Notes under the pieces: model-generated
Databases searched by the model: none
Seen by the model: only the letters and a program-made list of their open reading frames with translations
Told to the model about the DNA's origin: nothing
Translations under genes and position numbers: made by a program
Origin: Streptomyces sp. Je 1-332
Lineage (GTDB): Bacteria; Actinomycetota; Actinomycetes; Streptomycetales; Streptomycetaceae
Direction: 5' to 3'
Assembly: GCF_040730185.1 (NCBI RefSeq)
Contig: NZ_CP160402.1
Location: 2,666,001 to 2,730,000, forward strand
Length of the DNA: 64,000 nt
Shown: positions 44,754 through 53,512 of the stretch, in pieces
Layout of the letters: each line of letters begins with the position of its first letter
How positions within the stretch are numbered: the first letter of the stretch is position 1

Positions 44754-45449
44754 ATGTGGTATGCCCAGAACCCCGGCCGACGGACCCGCCAGCTCCTCGG
44801 CGACGGCGCGGTCCTGCTCTGGACCGCGCTGTGGAGCGCCGCCGCCGTCGTCGCCTACCAGCTGGCCTGTCTGCTCACCCGACCCGCCCCGGAGGCACCG
44901 CCCCCGCCCATCGGCGACCCCTCACGCCTGCCCCTGGTCGGTGATCGCGTCGACTCCGCGCTGCGGGCCGCCGCGGACGTCGCCGGAGCCGGGGACCCGG
45001 TGACCGTACGCGCCGCGGTGATCGTGGGCGCCGTCGTCGTCTTCCTTGTACCCGTCGGTCTCGTGCTCAGCAGCTGGCTCCCCCGCCGCCTGCGCTGGAT
45101 CCGGCAGGCAGCCGCCGCCCACGAGCTCGCCGCCAGCGACGACGGCCGTGAACTGCTCGCCCTGCGCGCCCTGCTGCGGCCCCTGGACGAGGTCGCGCGG
45201 ACCGCGTACGAACTCCCCGACGCCACCGCCGGCAGCCTCGCCGAGGGCTGGCGCGGCGGCGACCCCGTCATCATCGACGCGCTCGCCGAGGCGGAGCTCG
45301 TGCGCCTCGGGCTGCACATCCCCGAGCAGGTGTACATCCCCGTACAGGAGACAGGGCACGAACAAATGGGGCACGGACCGACAGGACACGAGAACGGGAC
45401 AGGGCCCATGGAACCGTCCGGTTCCATGGGCCCTGTCACCACCGCCTGA
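44754..45449 (+). CDS. Membrane protein of unknown function
   Basis: From ATG at 44754 the protein has 231 residues with two membrane helices (AVLLWTALWSAAAVVAYQLA and VRAAVIVGAVVVFLVPVGLVL) enclosing a Pro-rich outside loop. The cytosolic part is helical and the C-terminal 35 residues are Gly/His-rich with HExMGHGPTGHENGTG. A terminator hairpin overlaps the last 17 codons. The frame extends to 44697 but the start there lacks a ribosome site. No family is recognised. It is divergent from the histidine kinase and convergent with valS. Confidence 0.6.
   Translation: MWYAQNPGRRTRQLLGDGAVLLWTALWSAAAVVAYQLACLLTRPAPEAPPPPIGDPSRLPLVGDRVDSALRAAADVAGAGDPVTVRAAVIVGAVVVFLVPVGLVLSSWLPRRLRWIRQAAAAHELAASDDGRELLALRALLRPLDEVARTAYELPDATAGSLAEGWRGGDPVIIDALAEAELVRLGLHIPEQVYIPVQETGHEQMGHGPTGHENGTGPMEPSGSMGPVTTA
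45398..45437. terminator. Perfect 18-bp terminator hairpin inside the end of a coding frame
   Basis: Arms beginning GACAGGGCCCATGGAACC and the exact complement are separated by a 4-nt loop. It lies in the last codons of the 44754-45449 gene, just before the valS end. No long T-run on either side. It would act in both directions. Confidence 0.8.
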
Positions 45450-45464
45450 CCAGGCACCGCCTGA

Positions 45465-48089
45465 CTAGGCCTGCGGCAGGCCGTCCAGCTGGGCCTGCAG
45501 CCGGCTGATGTCGGCGTCCGCCTTGGTGAGGCGGCCACGGATCTTGTCGACCACGTTGTCCGGCGCCTTCGCGAGGAACGCTTCGTTGCCGAGCTTCGCC
45601 GTGGCCTGCGCCTTCTCCTTCTCGGCCGCGGCGAGGTCCTTCGCGAGGCGCTTGCGCTCCGCAGCGACGTCGATCGTGCCCGACAGGTCGAGCGCGACCG
45701 TGGCGCCCGAGACCGGCAGCGTCGCGGTGGCCGCGAAGCCGTCGCCCTCCGGCAGGAGGCGCAGGAGCTGGCGGATGGCCGCCTCGTGCGGGGCGAGGGC
45801 CGTGCCGTCCAGGGTCAGGCGGGCCGGGACCTTCTGGCCCGGCTGGAGACCCTGGTCGGCGCGGAAGCGGCGGACCTCGGTGATGACCTGCTGAAGGGTT
45901 TCGATCTCCTGCTCGGCCCCGCGGTCACGGAAGCCGCTGTCGAACGGCCACTCGGCGATCACGAGGGACTCGCGGCCGGTGAGGGTCGTCCAGAGCGTCT
46001 CCGTCACGAACGGGACGATCGGGTGCAGGAGGCGCAGGGTGACGTCCAGGACCTCACCCAGGACCCGGCCAGAGACCTTGGCCGCTTCGCCGCCGCCCAT
46101 GAACGTGGTCTTGGACAGCTCGACGTACCAGTCGAAGACCTCGTCCCACGCGAAGTGGAAGAGCGCGTCCGACAGCTTGGCGAACTGGTAGTCGTCGTAG
46201 AAGGCGTCGACCTCGGCGACCGTCGCGTTCAGCCGGGACAGGATCCAGCGGTCCGTCGCCGACAGCTGCTCGGCGGGCGGGAGTTCGCCCTCGATCGTGG
46301 CGCCGTTCATCAGCGCGAAGCGCGTGGCGTTCCAGATCTTGTTGGCGAAGTTCCGCGAGCCCTGGACCCAGTCCTCGCCGATCGGCACGTCGACGCCGGG
46401 GTTGGCGCCACGGGCCAGCGTGAAGCGGACGGCGTCCGAGCCGTACTTGTCCATCCAGTCCAGCGGGTTGACCGCGTTGCCGAAGGACTTCGACATCTTC
46501 TTGCCGAACTGGTCGCGGACCATGCCGTGCAGCACGATCGTGTGGAACGGCGGGGTGCCGTCCATCGCGTACAGGCCGAACATCATCATCCGGGCGACCC
46601 AGAAGAAGAGGATGTCGTAGCCGGTGACCAGAACGGAGTTCGGATAGAACTTCGCCAGGCTCTCGGTCTCCTCGGGCCAGCCGAGCGTGGAGAACGGCCA
46701 CAGGCCGGACGAGAACCACGTGTCGAGGACGTCGGAGTCCTGCGTCCAGCCCTCGCCGGTGGGCGCCTCGTCGTCGGGTCCGACGCAGACGACCTCGCCG
46801 TTCGGCCCGTACCAGACGGGAATCCGGTGGCCCCACCACAGCTGGCGCGAGATGCACCAGTCGTGGAGGTTGTCGACCCAGTCGAAGTAGCGCTTCTCCA
46901 TCTCCTGCGGGTGGATCTTGACCTTGCCGTCGCGGACCGCGTCGCCGGCGGCCTTCGCGAGCGGGCCGACCTTGACCCACCACTGCATCGACAGGCGCGG
47001 CTCGATGGTGGTCTTGCAGCGCGAGCAGTGGCCGACGGAGTGCGTGTACGGGCGCTTCTCGGCGACGATGCGGCCCTCGGCGCGCAGGGCGCCGACGATG
47101 GCGGAGCGGGCCTCCAGGCGGTCCAGGCCCTGGAAGGGGCCGGGGACCGTGATGACGGCGTGCTCGTCCATGACCGCGATGTTCGGCAGGTCGTGGCGCT
47201 GGCCGATCTCGAAGTCGTTCGGGTCGTGGGCCGGGGTCACCTTGACGCAGCCCGTGCCGAACTCGGGGTCGACGTGCTCGTCCGCGACGACCGGGATCGA
47301 GCGGTCGGTCAGCGGCAGCTTGATCAGCTTGCCGACGAGGTGCTTGTACCGCTCGTCGTCCGGGTGGACCGCGATGGCGGTGTCACCGAGCATCGTCTCG
47401 GCACGGGTGGTGGCGACGACGAGGGTGTCGTCCCCGTCGCCGTACTTCAGCGAGACGAGCTCGCCGTCGTCGTCCTGGTACTCGACCTCGATGTCGGAGA
47501 TCGCGGTCAGACAGCGCGGGCACCAGTTGATGATGCGCTCGGCGCGGTAGATCAGCTCGTCGTCGTAGAGCTTCTTGAAGATGGTCTGGACGGACTGCGA
47601 GAGGCCCTCGTCCATCGTGAACCGCTCACGGTCCCAGTCGACGCCGTCGCCGAGGCGGCGCATCTGCCCGGAGATCTGGCCGCCGGACTCGCCCTTCCAC
47701 TTCCAGACGCGCTCGATGAACTCCTCGCGCCCGAGGTCGTGGCGGGACTTGCCCTCCTTGGCGAGCTCGCGCTCCACGACGTTCTGCGTGGCGATGCCCG
47801 CGTGGTCCATGCCCGGCTGCCACAGCGTCTCGAAGCCCTGCATGCGCTTGCGGCGCGTGAGGGCGTCGATGAGCGTGTGCTCGAAGGCGTGCCCGAGGTG
47901 CAGGGAGCCGGTGACGTTCGGCGGCGGGATGACGACGGTGTACGGGGGCTTCTCGCTCGCCGCGTCGGCGGAGAAGTAGCCGCGTTCCACCCAGCGCTCG
48001 TACAGCGTCCCCTCTACCTCGGCCGGCGCGTACTGGGTCGGCAGTTCGGAGGTGGGCGCTGGATTCTGCTGCTGAGTGTTCTCGGTCAC
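45465..48089 (-). CDS. valS: Valyl-tRNA synthetase
   Basis: An 874-residue class I synthetase with the HIGH-type motif in [15 protein letters not shown] (residues about 53-67), an editing domain, the KMSKS motif in [11 protein letters not shown], and a C-terminal coiled coil ([20 protein letters not shown]). It charges tRNA-Val and edits mischarged Thr. ATG at 48089. Convergent with the membrane protein at 44754, divergent from the first PYGQQP-type gene. Confidence 0.98.
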   Translation of the reverse strand: MTENTQQQNPAPTSELPTQYAPAEVEGTLYERWVERGYFSADAASEKPPYTVVIPPPNVTGSLHLGHAFEHTLIDALTRRKRMQGFETLWQPGMDHAGIATQNVVERELAKEGKSRHDLGREEFIERVWKWKGESGGQISGQMRRLGDGVDWDRERFTMDEGLSQSVQTIFKKLYDDELIYRAERIINWCPRCLTAISDIEVEYQDDDGELVSLKYGDGDDTLVVATTRAETMLGDTAIAVHPDDERYKHLVGKLIKLPLTDRSIPVVADEHVDPEFGTGCVKVTPAHDPNDFEIGQRHDLPNIAVMDEHAVITVPGPFQGLDRLEARSAIVGALRAEGRIVAEKRPYTHSVGHCSRCKTTIEPRLSMQWWVKVGPLAKAAGDAVRDGKVKIHPQEMEKRYFDWVDNLHDWCISRQLWWGHRIPVWYGPNGEVVCVGPDDEAPTGEGWTQDSDVLDTWFSSGLWPFSTLGWPEETESLAKFYPNSVLVTGYDILFFWVARMMMFGLYAMDGTPPFHTIVLHGMVRDQFGKKMSKSFGNAVNPLDWMDKYGSDAVRFTLARGANPGVDVPIGEDWVQGSRNFANKIWNATRFALMNGATIEGELPPAEQLSATDRWILSRLNATVAEVDAFYDDYQFAKLSDALFHFAWDEVFDWYVELSKTTFMGGGEAAKVSGRVLGEVLDVTLRLLHPIVPFVTETLWTTLTGRESLVIAEWPFDSGFRDRGAEQEIETLQQVITEVRRFRADQGLQPGQKVPARLTLDGTALAPHEAAIRQLLRLLPEGDGFAATATLPVSGATVALDLSGTIDVAAERKRLAKDLAAAEKEKAQATAKLGNEAFLAKAPDNVVDKIRGRLTKADADISRLQAQLDGLPQA

Positions 48090-48227
48090 CGGGCCAGTTT
48101 AGAGGTGTCACGGGCCCGTCCCGAAACCGGATTCTTGAGTAACGGTTGCGGCCGGGAGTCACATGGGGGCTCTGCCTTCGTACAGGATGTCGGGAACACA
48201 TAAGCATTCGGAGGGGGAACCCACGCG

Positions 48228-49199
48228 ATGAGCTACAACCAGCCTGGCCCGTACGGCGGGCAGCAGCCCCAGCAGCCCGGTCCTTACGGGCAGCAGCCGG
48301 GCCAGCCTGGCCCCTACGGGCAGCAGCCGGGTCAGCCTGGCCCCTACGGCCAGCAGCCGCAGGCACCCCAGCCCGGTTACGGCTACCCCCAGCAGGCGCC
48401 GCAGGGAATCCCCCCGCAGCAGGGCGGCTACAGCCAGCCGCAGCAGCCGGGTCCGTACGACCACAACCAGCAGGGCCCCTACGGGCAGGTCCCGCCGCCT
48501 CCGCCCGCCGGTGGGGGCAGCGGCAAGAAGACCGGCATCATCATCGGCGCGATCGTCGCGCTCGTCGCGATCGGCGGCGGCGTCTGGTGGTTCACGGCGG
48601 GCAAGGACGACAGCTCGTCGTCGGCGGGCAACTCGGCGGTCACGGACGACGGTCCGCACAAGCTGGTGATGCCCGAGACGGTCATCTCCGACTACGAGAA
48701 GCAGGCCACCTCCGACGGCGGCTTCAACGACGACGACATGGAGCGGGCCGAGAAGGACGGCGTCAAGAACGGCAAGCCCGTCGACGCCGATTACTTGTCG
48801 GGCGACAAGAGCAACCCGCTGGCCCAGAAGATGATCAAGTTCATGGGCGTCTACGGCGAGATCAGCGACCCGTCCAAGGTCGTCGACGGCATGTTCGACA
48901 AGATGAAGAAGGAGTCGAACAAGGAGGGTGCCTCCACCTCCACCGGCAAGCTGATCGGCAGCCCGAAGAGCTTCGACGCGGACGGCGCGGTCGTCAAGTG
49001 CCAGGAGACGGAGGTCGAGGGTGGCGGCTCCGGACCCAAGACGATCCGCATGCCGGTCTGCATCTGGGGCGACAACAGCACGCTCGGCATCGTGATCCCG
49101 GTCGACATGGGGAGCGCCGCGACCGGAAAGAGTGCCTCTCTGGATGACGCCGCGGACACCACGACGAAGTTCCGCAAGGAAGTTCGCGTCAAGGCCTGA
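48228..49199 (+). CDS. Membrane-anchored protein with PYGQQP-rich cytosolic tail, paralogue 1
   Basis: A 323-residue protein. Residues 1-98 are a Pro/Gly/Gln/Tyr low-complexity tail with PGPYGQQ repeats. A membrane helix follows (TGIIIGAIVALVAIGGGVWW), then an exported domain of about 200 residues. Two conserved cysteines appear as KCQETEV and MPVCIWGDNST near the C-terminal third. ATG at 48228 lies behind GGAGGGGGAACC. It is 37-45% similar by eye to the next gene and shares its leader sequence. No enzyme family is recognised; a cell-surface or sensing role is possible. Confidence 0.75.
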   Translation: MSYNQPGPYGGQQPQQPGPYGQQPGQPGPYGQQPGQPGPYGQQPQAPQPGYGYPQQAPQGIPPQQGGYSQPQQPGPYDHNQQGPYGQVPPPPPAGGGSGKKTGIIIGAIVALVAIGGGVWWFTAGKDDSSSSAGNSAVTDDGPHKLVMPETVISDYEKQATSDGGFNDDDMERAEKDGVKNGKPVDADYLSGDKSNPLAQKMIKFMGVYGEISDPSKVVDGMFDKMKKESNKEGASTSTGKLIGSPKSFDADGAVVKCQETEVEGGGSGPKTIRMPVCIWGDNSTLGIVIPVDMGSAATGKSASLDDAADTTTKFRKEVRVKA

Positions 49200-49315
49200 T
49201 GTCCTGATGTCCTGACGGCGCACCTGTGCGCACAGCAGCCCCGGTCGCTTCGGCCGGGGCTGCTTCGGTCAGGATGTCGGCATCACATAAGCGCACTCAC
49301 GGGGGAACCCACGTC

Positions 49316-50227
49316 ATGAGCTACAACCAGCCGGGCCCGTACGGCCAACAGCCCCAGCATCCCGGCCCGTACGGCCAGCAGCCGCAGGCCCCGCAGCCCG
49401 GCTACGGCTACCCCCCGCAGGGCGTGCCGCCACAGCAGCCGGGCCCGTACGGCCAGCAGCCCCAAGCCCCGTACGGGCAGCAGCCGCAGGCCCCTTACGG
49501 CCAGCAGGGCCCCTACGGGCAGGTTCCGCCTCCCCCGCAGGGCGGCGGCAAGAAGGCCGGGCTCGTCATCGGTGCCGTTGTCGCGATCGCCGCGATAGGC
49601 GCCGGCGTGTGGTGGTTCACCGCGGGCAAGGACAGTGGTTCCGTCGCCGACGACGGCAAGACCTACAAGCTGACGGCGCCCGCGTCCGTGCTCGGCGGCG
49701 AGTACAAGAAGGACACCTCGGGCGGCAGCGGTGGCGGCATGTCCGCCAGCGACGTGGAGGAGCTGGAGCAGCAGGGCGTCAGCAACCCCAAGGACGTCTT
49801 CGCCGCGTACAACTACGGCGAGGGCTCGACCATGAAGTCCCTCAACTACTCCGGCGTGTACGGGGAGATCGACGACCCGGAGAAGGTCGTCGACGCCATG
49901 TTGGCCGAGATGGAGAGGAAGTCCACCGAGGAGCCCGGCAGCATCCAGCTCATCGGCGACCCCGAGGAGTTCACCCCGGACGGCTTCGAGAACGGCGTCA
50001 TGAAGTGCCAGCAGGCCGAGTTCAAGATGGGTGAGACCGGAGCCGGCGACGAGGGCGTCCCGAACAGCTTCAAGACGCCGATGTGCGTCTGGGGCGACCA
50101 CAGCACGGTGGCGTCCGCGGCCTACTCCGATGTCGCCGCGACCGCGAGCGGCGCGGACATCGAGCTGGAGGACGTCGCGAGCCTGGTGACCAACCTCCGC
50201 GACGACGTGCGCGTCGAGGTCAAGTAG
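49316..50227 (+). CDS. Membrane-anchored protein with PYGQQP-rich cytosolic tail, paralogue 2
   Basis: A 303-residue protein with the same plan as its upstream neighbour: a tail with QQPQAPYGQQPQ-type repeats, a membrane helix (AGLVIGAVVAIAAIGAGVWW), and an exported domain with KCQQAEF and TPMCVWGDHST cysteines. Both proteins have a V(Y/F)GEI(S/D)DPxKVVDxM block. ATG at 49316 follows a G-rich ribosome site and a 50-bp leader nearly the same as that before the first gene. The pair is a tandem duplication that kept its leader. Function is unknown. Confidence 0.75.
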   Translation: MSYNQPGPYGQQPQHPGPYGQQPQAPQPGYGYPPQGVPPQQPGPYGQQPQAPYGQQPQAPYGQQGPYGQVPPPPQGGGKKAGLVIGAVVAIAAIGAGVWWFTAGKDSGSVADDGKTYKLTAPASVLGGEYKKDTSGGSGGGMSASDVEELEQQGVSNPKDVFAAYNYGEGSTMKSLNYSGVYGEIDDPEKVVDAMLAEMERKSTEEPGSIQLIGDPEEFTPDGFENGVMKCQQAEFKMGETGAGDEGVPNSFKTPMCVWGDHSTVASAAYSDVAATASGADIELEDVASLVTNLRDDVRVEVK

Positions 50228-50244
50228 GCGGCAGGGGAACGGAA

Positions 50245-50282
50245 AAGGGGCGCCCGGCGATCGAATCGCCCGGCGCCCCTTT
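50245..50282. terminator. Bidirectional terminator between the paralogue pair and clpX
   Basis: A 16-bp stem with one mismatch (arms AAGGGGCGCC... / ...GGCGCCCCTT) and loop TCGAA, with A-run on the left and TT on the right, lies between the convergent genes. Confidence 0.8.
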
Positions 50283-50284
50283 CA

Positions 50285-50314
50285 CGTATGCCCTGAAGCC
50301 GTATGCCCTGAAGC
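50285..50314. repeat. Perfect 15-bp tandem duplication at the clpX end
   Basis: CGTATGCCCTGAAGC occurs twice end to end. The second copy touches the clpX stop codon (TAG read leftward at 50314-50316). Confidence 0.9.
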
Positions 50315-51600
50315 TACGCCGACTTCTGCTCGCCCGCGCCCGGGCCCCGCGCGTCGCGCGGCACCAGGGTCGGGTTCACGTTCGAGTGGACGACGTCCGC
50401 CGTGATGACCACGCGGGCCACGTCCTTGCGGGACGGGACCTCGTACATCACCGACTGGAGGACTTCCTCCATGATGGCGCGCAGACCACGCGCGCCGGTC
50501 TGGCGCAGGATCGCCTGGTCGGCGATGGCCTCGAGGGCCTCACGCTCGAAGTCCAGCTCCACGCCGTCGAGTTCGAACAGGCGTTGGTACTGCTTCACGA
50601 GTGCGTTGCGCGGCTCCACAAGGATCTGGAGCAGGGCCTCGCGGTCCAGGTTGTGGACCGAGGTGATCACGGGAAGGCGGCCGATGAACTCCGGGATCAT
50701 CCCGAACTTCACCAGGTCCTCCGGCATGATGTCCTCGAACCGGTCCTTCTCCTGAAGCTCGCGCTTGGAGTGGATCGTGGCGCCGAAGCCGATGCCCTTG
50801 GCGCCCGCCCGCGACTCGATGATCTTCTCGAGGCCGGCGAACGCGCCGCCCACGATGAAGAGCACGTTCGTCGTGTCGATCTGGATGAACTCCTGGTGCG
50901 GGTGCTTGCGTCCGCCCTGCGGCGGGACGGAGGCCGTGGTGCCCTCCAGGATCTTGAGCAGGGCCTGCTGGACGCCTTCACCCGAGACATCGCGCGTGAT
51001 CGAGGGGTTCTCGCTCTTGCGAGCCACCTTGTCGATCTCGTCGATGTAGATGATGCCCGTCTCGGCCTTCTTGACGTCGTAGTCAGCGGCCTGGATGAGC
51101 TTCAGGAGGATGTTCTCGACGTCCTCGCCGACATAACCGGCCTCCGTGAGCGCCGTCGCGTCCGCGATGGCGAACGGGACGTTCAGCATGCGCGCGAGCG
51201 TCTGCGCGAGCAGCGTCTTGCCGGAGCCGGTCGGGCCGAGCAGCAGGATGTTGGACTTGGCGAGTTCGATCGCGTCGTCACGGCCCTGCGCCCCGCCGGT
51301 CTCACCGGCCTGGACCCGCTTGTAGTGGTTGTAGACCGCCACCGAGAGGGCCTTCTTCGCGGGCTCCTGGCCCACGACGTACCCCTCGAGGAATTCGTAG
51401 ATCTCGCGAGGCTTGGGGAGTTCCTCCCAGTGCACCTCGCTCGTCTCCGCGAGCTCTTCCTCGATGATCTCGTTGCAGAGGTCGATGCACTCATCGCAGA
51501 TGTACACACCGGGACCTGCGATGAGCTTCTTGACCTGCTTCTGACTCTTCCCGCAGAACGAGCACTTGAGCAGATCGCCGCCGTCACCGATGCGTGCCAC
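50314..51600 (-). CDS. clpX: ClpX unfoldase (ATPase subunit of ClpXP)
   Basis: From GTG at 51600 (AAGGGGAAGC upstream) the protein has 428 residues. The N-terminal zinc domain (CSFCGKSQ...CDECIDLC) is followed by an AAA+ core with Walker A GPTGSGKT, Walker B ...IYIDEIDK, and the ClpP-docking loop region. It unfolds tagged substrates and feeds them to ClpP. The ORF extension to 51702 runs through the terminator after clpP2. It lies downstream of clpP1-clpP2 but separated by a strong terminator, so it is probably transcribed alone. Confidence 0.98.
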   Translation of the reverse strand: MARIGDGGDLLKCSFCGKSQKQVKKLIAGPGVYICDECIDLCNEIIEEELAETSEVHWEELPKPREIYEFLEGYVVGQEPAKKALSVAVYNHYKRVQAGETGGAQGRDDAIELAKSNILLLGPTGSGKTLLAQTLARMLNVPFAIADATALTEAGYVGEDVENILLKLIQAADYDVKKAETGIIYIDEIDKVARKSENPSITRDVSGEGVQQALLKILEGTTASVPPQGGRKHPHQEFIQIDTTNVLFIVGGAFAGLEKIIESRAGAKGIGFGATIHSKRELQEKDRFEDIMPEDLVKFGMIPEFIGRLPVITSVHNLDREALLQILVEPRNALVKQYQRLFELDGVELDFEREALEAIADQAILRQTGARGLRAIMEEVLQSVMYEVPSRKDVARVVITADVVHSNVNPTLVPRDARGPGAGEQKSA

Positions 51601-51693
51601 GAGGTGCTTCCCCTTCGCCTGGGAGACGCCACGTTCAGCGACTCCTGGTGCCTCTATCTGACGGTACCTTGCCCGGCCCCCCGTTCGGGCCCC

Positions 51694-51731
51694 CCTTGGC
51701 ACGGTTCACTTCGAGGTGAACCGTGCCAAGG
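51694..51731 (-). terminator. Terminator between clpP2 and clpX
   Basis: A perfect 16-bp stem (arms CCTTGGCACGGTTCAC / GTGAACCGTGCCAAGG) with loop TTCGAG, 24 nt after clpP2. Confidence 0.85.
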
Positions 51732-51755
51732 AACGGCAGATGCTACAGGCCTGCG

Positions 51756-52436
51756 TCAGACGACCGACGCGTTGTTCATCTTCCGAGTGGAGATGATCTG
51801 GTCGATCAGGCCGTACGACAGCGCGTCCTCGGCCGTGAGGATCTTGTCGCGCTCGATGTCGTCGCGGATCTTCTCGATCGGCGTCGTGGAGTGCTTGGCC
51901 AGCATCTCCTCGAGCTGCGAGCGCATTCGGAGGATCTCGTTCGCGGCGATCTCCAGGTCGGAGACCTGACCGCGGCCCGTCTCGCTGTAGGGCTGGTGGA
52001 TCAGCACGCGCGCGTTCGGCAGCGCCATGCGCTTGCCCGGCGTACCGGCCGCGAGGAGCACGGCGGCGGCCGAGGCGGCCTGGCCCATGCAGACCGTCGA
52101 AACGTCCGGCTTCACGAACTGGATCGTGTCGTAGATCGCCGTGAGGGCCGTGAACGAGCCGCCGGGGCTGTTGATGTAGATCGAGATGTCACGGTCCGGG
52201 TCCATCGACTCCAGGCACAGGAGCTGCGCCATGACGTCGTTGGCGGACGCGTCGTCGATCTGCACGCCGAGGAAGATCACACGCTCCTCGAAGAGCTTCG
52301 CGTACGGGTCGTACTCGCGCACGCCCTGCGAGGTGCGCTCGACGAAGCGCGGGATGACGTAGCGGGACTCGGCGCTGGGGCCGGTGTACTCGGCCTGGGC
52401 GCCCTCGTAGAGGCCGCTGCCGGGGAAGTTCTTCAT
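51756..52436 (-). CDS. clpP2: ClpP2 protease subunit
   Basis: A 226-residue ClpP with the catalytic Ser122 in [12 protein letters not shown] and His147 in [13 protein letters not shown]. The N-terminus (about 25 residues longer than E. coli ClpP) may be processed. In Streptomyces ClpP1 and ClpP2 form a mixed two-ring protease that works with ClpX and ClpC. ATG at 52436. It follows clpP1 by 61 bp in one operon. Confidence 0.97.
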   Translation of the reverse strand: MKNFPGSGLYEGAQAEYTGPSAESRYVIPRFVERTSQGVREYDPYAKLFEERVIFLGVQIDDASANDVMAQLLCLESMDPDRDISIYINSPGGSFTALTAIYDTIQFVKPDVSTVCMGQAASAAAVLLAAGTPGKRMALPNARVLIHQPYSETGRGQVSDLEIAANEILRMRSQLEEMLAKHSTTPIEKIRDDIERDKILTAEDALSYGLIDQIISTRKMNNASVV

Positions 52437-52497
52437 CTCTGTAGGTCTCCTGAGGAGCGTGGGCTTGGTCGGCTTCGGAAGGGCTGAGCGGTGAGGC

Positions 52498-53115
52498 TCA
52501 GGCTCCGGTGCCGCCGCCGCCCGGCATGCTGGCCGCGTTGGGCATGATGTCGTCGATGAGGCCGTACTCCTTGGCCTCCTGCGGGTCGAACCAGCGGTCG
52601 CGGTCCGAGTCGCGGGTGACCTGCTCGACGGTCTGGCCCGTGTGGAACGCGGTGAGATCAGCCATCTTCTTCTTCGTGAGAAGGAGGCGCTCGGCGTGGA
52701 TCTTGATGTCCGACGCGGAGCCCGCGAGTCCGGCGGAGGGCTGGTGGATCAGGATCTCGGCGTTCGGCAGCGCGAAGCGCTTGCCGGGGGTGCCGGCGCT
52801 GAGCAGGAACTGGCCCATGGAGGCCGCCATGCCCATCGCGATCGTCACCACGTCGTTCTGGATGTACTGCATGGTGTCGTAGATCGCCATGCCGGCCGTG
52901 ATGGATCCACCAGGGCTGTTGATGTAAAGGAAGATGTCCTTGTCCGGCTCAGCGGCAAGGAGCAGCAGCTGCGCCGTGATCTTGTTGGCGATGTCGTCGT
53001 CCACGGCCTGGCCGAGGAAGATGATCCGCTCGTTGAGCAGCCGGTTGTAGACCTGGTCGCCGAGGCCACCACCGATGGAGGGGTCGCCGGCGGCGGAGGG
53101 CATCAGATTCGTCAC
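52498..53115 (-). CDS. clpP1: ClpP1 protease subunit
   Basis: From GTG at 53115 (AGGTGG 6 nt upstream) the protein has 205 residues, with catalytic Ser99 ([12 protein letters not shown]) and His124 ([11 protein letters not shown]). The Asp is in [24 protein letters not shown] at 53103 is another possible start; the ORF to 53235 has no ribosome site. ClpP1 leads the clpP1-clpP2 operon. A ClgR-like box lies about 170 bp upstream. Confidence 0.97.
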   Translation of the reverse strand: MTNLMPSAAGDPSIGGGLGDQVYNRLLNERIIFLGQAVDDDIANKITAQLLLLAAEPDKDIFLYINSPGGSITAGMAIYDTMQYIQNDVVTIAMGMAASMGQFLLSAGTPGKRFALPNAEILIHQPSAGLAGSASDIKIHAERLLLTKKKMADLTAFHTGQTVEQVTRDSDRDRWFDPQEAKEYGLIDDIMPNAASMPGGGGTGA

Positions 53116-53281
53116 GTATCCACCTGCTCGTCTTACGACGGCGCCGGGCCGTCTCACGTCTTCTTCTGAGGCTTGGGACCCCGCGTGCTCGCCGCTCCGG
53201 GGCGGCTTCGGGGACTCCCCTGCCCTCGTATTCATGGACCCTAACGCTCAGCCCCGTCCGGGGAATCCCGCAGAGGCCACT

Positions 53282-53295
53282 GTTCGCTGTGAGCG
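53282..53295 (-). promoter_or_regulatory. ClgR-like box upstream of clpP1
   Basis: GTTCGC-TGTGA-GCG fits the CGC-N5-GCG core of ClgR sites that activate clp genes in Actinobacteria. It lies about 40 bp upstream of the leftward TAGGGT (53243-53238), a plausible activator position. Inferred from pattern and place. Confidence 0.45.
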
Positions 53296-53320
53296 CAGGT
53301 AGCACACCGCCGGGTGCGGG

Positions 53321-53354
53321 GCGCCCCGTCAGGGGCGCGGGGAACTGCGCGGCC
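53321..53354. repeat. Dispersed repeat, copy B (inverted relative to A and C)
   Basis: Core AGGGGCGCGGGGAACTGCGC at 53331-53350, preceded by GCGCCCCGTC. The exact complement of 53426-53446 (21 bp). Confidence 0.85.
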
Positions 53355-53417
53355 CGCCCCCGCGCGGTCGCAGACGCGTCTGCCGCGTGCCGTTCGACGG
53401 CGAGTGCGGCTTGTGCG

Positions 53418-53454
53418 TGGTTGCTCGCGCAGTTCCCCGCGCCCCTAAGGGCGC
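53418..53454. repeat. Dispersed repeat, copy C
   Basis: TGGTTGCTCGCGCAGTTCCC then CGCGCCCCTAAGGGCGC. Same orientation as copy A. With copy B it makes a 21-bp perfect inverted repeat around a 74-nt loop. Confidence 0.85.
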
Positions 53455-53492
53455 GACAGGCCCCCGGGATCTCGACTCCCGGGGGCCTGTCG
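53454..53492 (-). terminator. Terminator of tig
   Basis: A perfect 16-bp stem (arms CGACAGGCCCCCGGGA / TCCCGGGGGCCTGTCG) with a 7-nt loop lies 20 nt after the tig stop. Confidence 0.85.
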
Positions 53493-53512
53493 TACGTGCG
53501 TCAGAGCGAAGC

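Larger units (their letters stand above)
53116..53512. other. clpP1 control region and tig terminator (397 bp without a gene)
   Basis: From right to left it holds the tig terminator (53454-53492), two inverted copies of a dispersed repeat (53321-53354 and 53418-53454) with a palindrome GCAGACGCGTCTGC at 53370-53383 between them, a ClgR-like box (53282-53295), and a possible -10 TAGGGT (leftward, 53243-53238). Confidence 0.7.

Noticed and set aside
45786..48203. An 805-codon plus-strand open frame
   Set aside because: It is antisense to valS; no motif.
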